In this document: one piece after another, positions 5,653 to 9,616 of the stretch
How positions within the stretch are numbered: position 1 is the stretch's first letter
How the letters are laid out: each line of letters starts with the position of its first letter
Source: Candidatus Sulfotelmatobacter sp.
Lineage (GTDB): Bacteria > Acidobacteriota > Terriglobia > Terriglobales > Acidobacteriaceae
Direction: 5' to 3'
Length of the DNA: 9,616 bases
Assembly (NCBI GenBank): GCA_030040725.1
Contig: JASHTD010000204.1
Location: 1 to 9,616, forward strand
Made by a program: the position numbers and the translations under genes
Notes under the pieces: model-generated
What the model saw: the letters and a program-made list of their open reading frames with translations, nothing else
What the model was told of the DNA's origin: nothing
The model's database searches: none

Positions 5653-7629
5653 ATGGCAGATAGTATTCATGTGAAGCTCCCTGATGGGAGCGTGAAGGAT
5701 GTTCCGAAGGGAACGACGGCGATGGAGGTTGCCAAGTCGATCAGCCCGCGTCTGGCCGACGCGGCTCTCGTCGCCAAGGCGCGGCCCCTCGCGCCGTCCG
5801 AACAAAGTCCCAACGGTGATCTCATCGACCTTGCTAGGCCGCTGGAAAAAGATACTGATCTGCGCCTGCTGACCGAGAAAGATCCTGAAGCGCTGGAAGT
5901 GTACCGGCATTCGTCGGCGCATTTGCTCGCGGCGGCCGTGCTTGAACTTTTTCCAGAAACCAAGCTCGGCCACGGTCCGGCCACCGAGGGCGGATTTTTC
6001 TACGACTTTTATCGCCCGACTCCGTTTACGCCCGAAGACCTGGAAAAAATCGAGAAGAAGATGCAGGAGCTCGTGCAGCAGAATATTCCTTATGCTCGCG
6101 AATTTCTGCCTCGCGACCAGGGGCTGGCGGAGTTCAAAAAAGAAGGCGACTTCATGAAGTGCCATTTCATCGAGCAATTCACCCAGCCCGATGAAAAAAT
6201 TTCACTCTACCGCACTGGGAAGTTCGTTGATTTCTGCCGCGGCCCGCACATTCCATCAACTGGCAAAATCAAGGCGTTCAAGTTGTTCAACATCGCCGGA
6301 GCATACTGGCTGGGAGACGAGAAAAATCCGCAGCTGCAGCGGATTTATGGGACTTCGTTTTTTTCGAAAAAAGATCTCGATGCCCATTTGCAGCAAGTGG
6401 AAGAGGCGAAGAAGCGCGACCATCGCGTGCTTGGCCAGCAGCTTGATTTGTTTTCGATTCAGGAGCTGGCCGGGCCGGGCTTGATTTTCTGGCATCCCAA
6501 GGGCGGCATCGTCCGCAAAGAGATGGAAGATTGGATGCGCGAGCAATATCTCAAGCGCGGATATTCGCTCGTTTACACGCCCCACGTCATGCGGCGGCAG
6601 TTATGGCAGACCTCGGGGCATGAGGGCTACTACTCGCAGAACATGTTCGATGCGATGGAGCTCGACGACGCCGAGTATCGGTTGAAACCGATGAATTGCC
6701 CCGGCCACATTCTGATCTACCGCGACTCGCTGAAATCCTATCGCGACCTGCCGGTGCGTCTGGGCGAGTTAGGAACGGTTTATCGGTATGAGCGTTCTGG
6801 GGTGATGCACGGCCTGTTGCGAGTTCGAGGTTTTACTCAAGACGACGCGCACATTTTCTGTACGCCCGAACAGATCGAAGACGAGATTGCAGCGTGTCTG
6901 GATTTTGCCTTCGACACCCTGAAAGATTTTGGATTCGACAAGTTCCAGACCGAGCTTTCCACCTGGAATCCAGACGACCGCAAAAACTTCGTCGGCAGCG
7001 AAGAGCAGTGGAATCAAGCCCAACAGTCACTCGAAAAAGTGCTGAAGGCGCACGATGTCGAGTACAAAACGATTCCCGGCGAGGCGGCGTTCTATGGCCC
7101 GAAGATCGATATCAAGCTGGTCGACGCGATCGGGCGATTGTGGCAGCTCTCGACTGTGCAGTTCGACTTCAATCTGCCCCAGCGCTTCGGATTGGAATAC
7201 GTTGCCGAAGATGGCTCGCGCAAGCAGCCGGTCATGGTGCATCGGGCGTTGTACGGCTCGATCGAGCGCTTCTTCGGTGTGCTGATCGAGCATTATGCGG
7301 GCGCGTTTCCAGTGTGGCTCTCACCGGTGCAGGCGGTGATGATCCCGATTGCCGAACGGCACGTGGAGTACGCGAACAAGGTTGCGGATCAACTAAGAGC
7401 CGTCGGCGTGCGTGTGGAGGTTGACGCGCGCAATGAGAAGATGAATGCGAAAATTCGCGAGCATGCGTTGCAGAAGGTGCCGTTCTTATTAGTCGTCGGC
7501 GATAAAGAGGCTGAGGCAGGCAAGGTGAACGTGCGCACGCGCGGAAAAGAGAAGACCGAGGATATGGCGGCGGCGGAGTTTGTGGAGAAGATTCGGAAGT
7601 TGATTTCGGAGAAGGTTTCGAGCCTGTAA
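5653..7629 (+). CDS. thrS: Threonine--tRNA ligase
   Basis: The enzyme charges tRNA-Thr with threonine in the cytoplasm and edits mischarged Ser-tRNA-Thr. The 658 residues fit the full-length bacterial form (E. coli 642). Domain order is TGS (about 1-65), editing domain with HSSAH (86-90) and CRGPH (195-199), class II catalytic core (about 270-545), and anticodon-binding domain (about 555-655). Class II motif 1 surrounds 285-312, motif 2 is YRYERSG..HGLLRVRGFTQDD (377-398), and motif 3 is HRALYGSIERFFG (530-542). The three active-site zinc ligands can be placed at Cys349 (MNCPGH), His400 and His530. Everything needed for charging and editing is present. No clear Shine-Dalgarno precedes ATG 5653. 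The common neighbours infC, rpmI and rplT are absent; upstream is the phosphatase and downstream an inverted repeat. Confidence 0.98.
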   Translation: MADSIHVKLPDGSVKDVPKGTTAMEVAKSISPRLADAALVAKARPLAPSEQSPNGDLIDLARPLEKDTDLRLLTEKDPEALEVYRHSSAHLLAAAVLELFPETKLGHGPATEGGFFYDFYRPTPFTPEDLEKIEKKMQELVQQNIPYAREFLPRDQGLAEFKKEGDFMKCHFIEQFTQPDEKISLYRTGKFVDFCRGPHIPSTGKIKAFKLFNIAGAYWLGDEKNPQLQRIYGTSFFSKKDLDAHLQQVEEAKKRDHRVLGQQLDLFSIQELAGPGLIFWHPKGGIVRKEMEDWMREQYLKRGYSLVYTPHVMRRQLWQTSGHEGYYSQNMFDAMELDDAEYRLKPMNCPGHILIYRDSLKSYRDLPVRLGELGTVYRYERSGVMHGLLRVRGFTQDDAHIFCTPEQIEDEIAACLDFAFDTLKDFGFDKFQTELSTWNPDDRKNFVGSEEQWNQAQQSLEKVLKAHDVEYKTIPGEAAFYGPKIDIKLVDAIGRLWQLSTVQFDFNLPQRFGLEYVAEDGSRKQPVMVHRALYGSIERFFGVLIEHYAGAFPVWLSPVQAVMIPIAERHVEYANKVADQLRAVGVRVEVDARNEKMNAKIREHALQKVPFLLVVGDKEAEAGKVNVRTRGKEKTEDMAAAEFVEKIRKLISEKVSSL

Positions 7630-7640
7630 AGACCCACGTA

Positions 7641-7665
7641 GGGACAGCCGCCCTCGGCTGTCCGG
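7641..7665 (+). repeat. 25-bp inverted repeat element, left copy
   Basis: This copy contains GGACAGCCG / CGGCTGTCC arms (7642-7650 and 7655-7663) around a CCCT loop, so it can form a 9-bp hairpin 12 bp after the thrS stop. All 25 bases match the reverse complement of 8141-8165. The flanking bases (CACGTAGGG here, CATGTGGGG in the other copy) are also similar. It could limit read-through from thrS but has no T-run. Confidence 0.9.
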
Positions 7666-7722
7666 TCGAGCGAAGGAAGCACTGGCTTGGAGTGCCGACA
7701 AAGTGCAAGAAAGCGCTGGACG

Positions 7723-8115
7723 ATGAAGTCGCTAGCTGGATGTTTTGCCTCCTTGCTATTTTGCCTGCCGCAATTGCAAGCGCAGGGCTACTCTGTACAA
7801 GCGGTCGATGCCCACAGCGACAAGCCGATCAAAGGAATATCAATCGTGCTGCGATATGCCTGTGCGTTTAGCGGGGCCGGGCCGAAGGCAAAGGAACACT
7901 GCAAGTTCATTCGCCGGAGCACGGACAGGCAGGGCGTGGCGCACTTTCCGGAAGCTGGGTCCCTTCACGATATCGATGACATCTTCCCAATGTCTGCTTC
8001 GTATCGGGAAATCTGTTGCGACATTTCCAATCCTGTCGTGCCCGGGAATGGGAAGATAACCTTTCAGCGCCGTTCCTTGCGAGAAAAGCTTTCGTGGATT
8101 TTCGTCGGTGACTGA
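7723..8115 (+). CDS. Small exported protein of unknown function
   Basis: I do not recognise the family. From ATG 7723 the product is 130 aa and begins with a clear signal peptide (MKSLAG, hydrophobic SLLFCLP, likely cleavage after LQA at residue 20). The mature part begins GYSVQAVDAHSDKPIKGI and later has STDRQGVAHFPEA. That spacing (Asp...KP-G...TD-G...F) resembles carboxypeptidase-regulatory-like or Ig-like beta-sandwich domains of secreted proteins, a weak similarity by eye only. Four cysteines remain after cleavage (47, 60, 98, 99) and could form disulfides. The frame extends upstream to TTG 7687, but that start would bury the signal peptide behind 12 charged residues, so ATG 7723 is preferred. 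No strong ribosome site is visible. The gene is bracketed by inverted copies of a 25-bp repeat. Confidence 0.65.
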   Translation: MKSLAGCFASLLFCLPQLQAQGYSVQAVDAHSDKPIKGISIVLRYACAFSGAGPKAKEHCKFIRRSTDRQGVAHFPEAGSLHDIDDIFPMSASYREICCDISNPVVPGNGKITFQRRSLREKLSWIFVGD

Positions 8116-8140
8116 CAGGTCTGTCGAAGTGATGGCGCCG

Positions 8141-8165
8141 CCGGACAGCCGAGGGCGGCTGTCCC
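8141..8165 (-). repeat. 25-bp inverted repeat element, right copy
   Basis: This is the exact reverse complement of 7641-7665 over 25 bases, with its own 9-bp stem (8143-8151 and 8156-8164) and an AGGG loop. It lies 25 bp after the stop codon of the small exported gene and 28 bp before the tilS start. The pair therefore brackets about 475 bp containing one gene. Confidence 0.9.
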
Positions 8166-8181
8166 CACATGAGCCTTGCGC

Positions 8182-8187
8182 TACCAT
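8182..8187 (+). promoter_or_regulatory. tilS: Possible -10 box for tilS (TACCAT)
   Basis: TACCAT matches 4 of 6 consensus positions and ends 6 nt before GTG 8194, so transcription from it would begin at about the start codon. No -35 is evident. It is listed because the same arrangement occurs before the kinase and phosphatase genes. Confidence 0.2.
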
Positions 8188-8193
8188 GTTTCC

Positions 8194-9616
8194 GTGCATT
8201 CCCTACGGCAACGCCTGCTCGATCACATCCGCCGGGATGAACTCTTGTCCCCCGGCGAGCGTGTCGGCGTCGCCGTCTCTGGCGGAAGCGATTCGGTAGC
8301 TCTGTTGCGTTTGCTGCTAGAGCTGCGCGCCGAACTCGGCATCGTCCTTTCTATTGTTCATTTCAATCACATGCTGCGCGGGGCGGACTCGGACGCGGAT
8401 CAGGAGTTTGTCGCTGCTCTGGCGCGCGAGCATAGGCTGGAATTCTATTGTGATAGCGGAAATGCGGCCGAGCTAGCGGCGGAAGAACATTCGGGGATAG
8501 AGGCTGCCGCGCGGGAGTTGCGGTATGAATTTTTTCATCGACTATTGGGAGCGTACGAAGATGAATCCCCACTTCTCCCGAAAGATGGGAGAAATGGGGC
8601 ACACGTTTCGGCACCCGAGGGCGAACCTCAAGGGCTAAAGCCCCAATTCAGTGCGACGCCTAACGGCACGGCTGAAGCCGTGCCCTTTCAAAACCTGCCG
8701 TCTCAAAACCTGGACAAGATTGCCACGGGGCATACCGCTGACGATCAAGCCGAAACTGTACTGATGCGAGTGATTCGCGGCACGGGATCTCGAGGGCTGG
8801 GAGGAGTTCATCCGCGCGTCGTAGTTGAGGACGAGGAGGGTGAAGCCCACGGCGAGATCGTTCGTCCGCTGCTTGGAACCAGGCGGCGTGAACTGCAACA
8901 ATATCTCATCGATCTCAAACAACCGTGGCGGGAGGACGCGACCAACACCGATTCCAAATTTACCCGCAACCGTGTACGTAAGCTTCTACTTCCGCTGATC
9001 GAGCGGGAGTTTAATCCATCCATTGTCGAGAATCTTTCGGAGCTGGCCGAAATCGCCCGCGACGAAGAAGACTACTGGGAGAATGAAATTTCCGGCTGGC
9101 TGGGAACCGTCGTGCAATGGTCGCTGCCGGCGTGGGCGCGGGGGCTGCCGGGGTACGGAGATTCGCCAGCACTGGTACAGATTGCGCCCTCCATTATCAG
9201 CCCGCCCAATTCTGAAGCCTACGATTCGGAACTGGACGAACGAATCGAGCATGCAGGCCATGCCATTGCCGACGCATCTCTGAGCCGGCCGTGGCTGCTG
9301 AGCGAATCAATGGCGGTACAGAGAAGGGTCATCAAGGCGATCGGCGAGCAGGCAGGAATTCCGCTGGAGTTCAAGCACGTGGAAGAGATTCTGCGGTTCG
9401 CTGCGGACGATGGTCCGGTGGGCAAAGAGTTGTCTCTTCCCGGTGGATGGAAAATCGTATGCGAGCCAGAGGCTATGGTTTTCCTTACACCCGATTTGCG
9501 CCGGCAGGAGCCTTTCGGCGATTACGAGTATGCGCTGGATGTGCCGGGACGAGTCTCCGTGCTTGAACTCGGCGTAGTAATCGAAGCGTTGCGCATCTCT
9601 CCTGATTCATGCAACG
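8194..9616 (+). CDS. tilS: tRNA(Ile)-lysidine synthase, 3'-truncated by window, with in-frame repeat insert
   Basis: TilS converts C34 of tRNA-Ile2 (CAU) to lysidine using ATP and lysine, which is essential for AUA decoding. The N-type PP-loop SGGSDS is at residues 29-34, followed by HFNHMLRGADSDAD, AARELRYEFF, ATGH..DDQAET (177-188), RPLLGTRR, and DATN..F.RNRVRKLLLP (248-267). The C-terminal TilS domain is entered (DYEYALDVPGRV) and cut by the edge; 474 codons are visible. The start is GTG 8194, because an in-frame TGA at 8170-8172 blocks extension; TTG 8176 is the only other choice upstream. Between GAYE (about residue 122) and LDKIATGH (173) sit about 50 extra residues made from palindromic repeats, where homologues have a short loop. 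The frame is kept, and the motifs after the insert are intact, so the gene is probably functional. Confidence 0.93.
   Translation, partial: MHSLRQRLLDHIRRDELLSPGERVGVAVSGGSDSVALLRLLLELRAELGIVLSIVHFNHMLRGADSDADQEFVAALAREHRLEFYCDSGNAAELAAEEHSGIEAAARELRYEFFHRLLGAYEDESPLLPKDGRNGAHVSAPEGEPQGLKPQFSATPNGTAEAVPFQNLPSQNLDKIATGHTADDQAETVLMRVIRGTGSRGLGGVHPRVVVEDEEGEAHGEIVRPLLGTRRRELQQYLIDLKQPWREDATNTDSKFTRNRVRKLLLPLIEREFNPSIVENLSELAEIARDEEDYWENEISGWLGTVVQWSLPAWARGLPGYGDSPALVQIAPSIISPPNSEAYDSELDERIEHAGHAIADASLSRPWLLSESMAVQRRVIKAIGEQAGIPLEFKHVEEILRFAADDGPVGKELSLPGGWKIVCEPEAMVFLTPDLRRQEPFGDYEYALDVPGRVSVLELGVVIEALRISPDSCN
8567..8599. repeat. Hairpin repeat, copy 2, inside tilS
   Basis: A 13-base arm (CCCCACTTCTCCC, 8567-8579) and its partner (GGGAGAAATGGGG, 8587-8599) pair with one mismatch around a 7-nt loop starting GAAAG. 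The outer bases, the loop start and the CAC after the right arm match the intergenic hairpin at 901-929. The inner arms differ in a pair-preserving way. It is translated as part of TilS. Confidence 0.75.
8632..8693. repeat. GGGCTAAAGCCC / GGCACGGCT-AGCCGTGCC repeat inside tilS
   Basis: Two short palindromes lie in tandem: GGGCT-AA-AGCCC (8632-8643) and GGCACGGCT-GA-AGCCGTGCC (8665-8684), followed by CTTTCAAAAC. The composition looks like a dispersed intergenic element, yet here it is read in frame as TilS residues of about 147-167. No second copy is present in this window. Confidence 0.65.

Noticed and set aside
7232..7708. 158-codon minus-strand frame over the thrS 3' end
   Set aside because: It is Pro/Ser/Arg-rich and antisense to the conserved thrS anticodon-binding domain, so it is a shadow.
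7641..8165. Insertion sequence or MITE with encoded transposase
   Set aside because: The gene between the repeats has a signal peptide and no transposase motif, and no clear target-site duplication is seen outside the repeats.
8108..8299. 63-codon plus-strand frame across the right 25-bp repeat and tilS start
   Set aside because: It is out of frame with tilS, includes repeat DNA and the PP-loop region, and has no recognisable features.
8194..9616. tilS as a pseudogene because of the insert
   Set aside because: The frame is intact across the insert and all later TilS motifs in the window are conserved, so a broken gene is not supported.

Overview
The window (9,616 bp, moderately GC-rich) looks like chromosomal DNA of an Acidobacteriota-type soil bacterium. 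This assignment is inference. It rests on a cytosolic Ser/Thr kinase of the kinase / TolB-like (COG5616) / TPR architecture, a SpoIIE-type phosphatase carrying a VOC domain, VOC proteins, and several short palindromic repeats between and inside genes. No rRNA, tRNA, CRISPR array, insertion sequence or phage gene is visible.

Layout. (1) 15-878 (+): a two-domain VOC (glyoxalase fold) protein whose frame stays open to the left edge. (2) 879-1085: an intergenic region with a 10-bp perfect hairpin, a 12-bp palindrome and a good sigma70-like promoter. (3) 1086-3374 (+): a 762-aa Ser/Thr protein kinase with a TolB-like domain and a TPR array. (4) 3388-4125 (-): a secreted GH16-type glycoside hydrolase, convergent with the kinase; one small hairpin covers both stop codons. 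(5) 4126-4358: a divergent intergenic region, with an exact TATAAT just before the next start codon. (6) 4359-5579 (+): a VOC / coiled-coil / SpoIIE phosphatase fusion. (7) 5653-7629 (+): thrS, complete with its own promoter candidate. (8) 7723-8115 (+): a small exported protein of unknown function, bracketed by two inverted copies of an identical 25-bp repeat. (9) 8194 to the right edge (+): tilS, starting at GTG and cut by the window end.

The genes do not form one pathway. thrS and tilS are housekeeping translation genes (tRNA charging and tRNA-Ile2 lysidine modification). The kinase and the SpoIIE phosphatase are signalling proteins separated by the hydrolase gene; whether they act together cannot be told from sequence.

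The most striking observation is in tilS. Between the helix after the PP-loop and the conserved ATGH..DDQAET segment lie about 50 extra codons (roughly 8557-8709). They are made of intergenic-type palindromic repeats read through in frame without a stop: a CCCAC...GTGGGG hairpin related to the one at 901-929, followed by a GGGCTAAAGCCC / GGCACGGCT..AGCCGTGCC element. Other points worth a second look are the repeat-bracketed small secreted gene, the VOC-SpoIIE fusion with apparently lost metal ligands, and -10-like boxes 6-8 bases before three start codons, which suggest leaderless transcripts.
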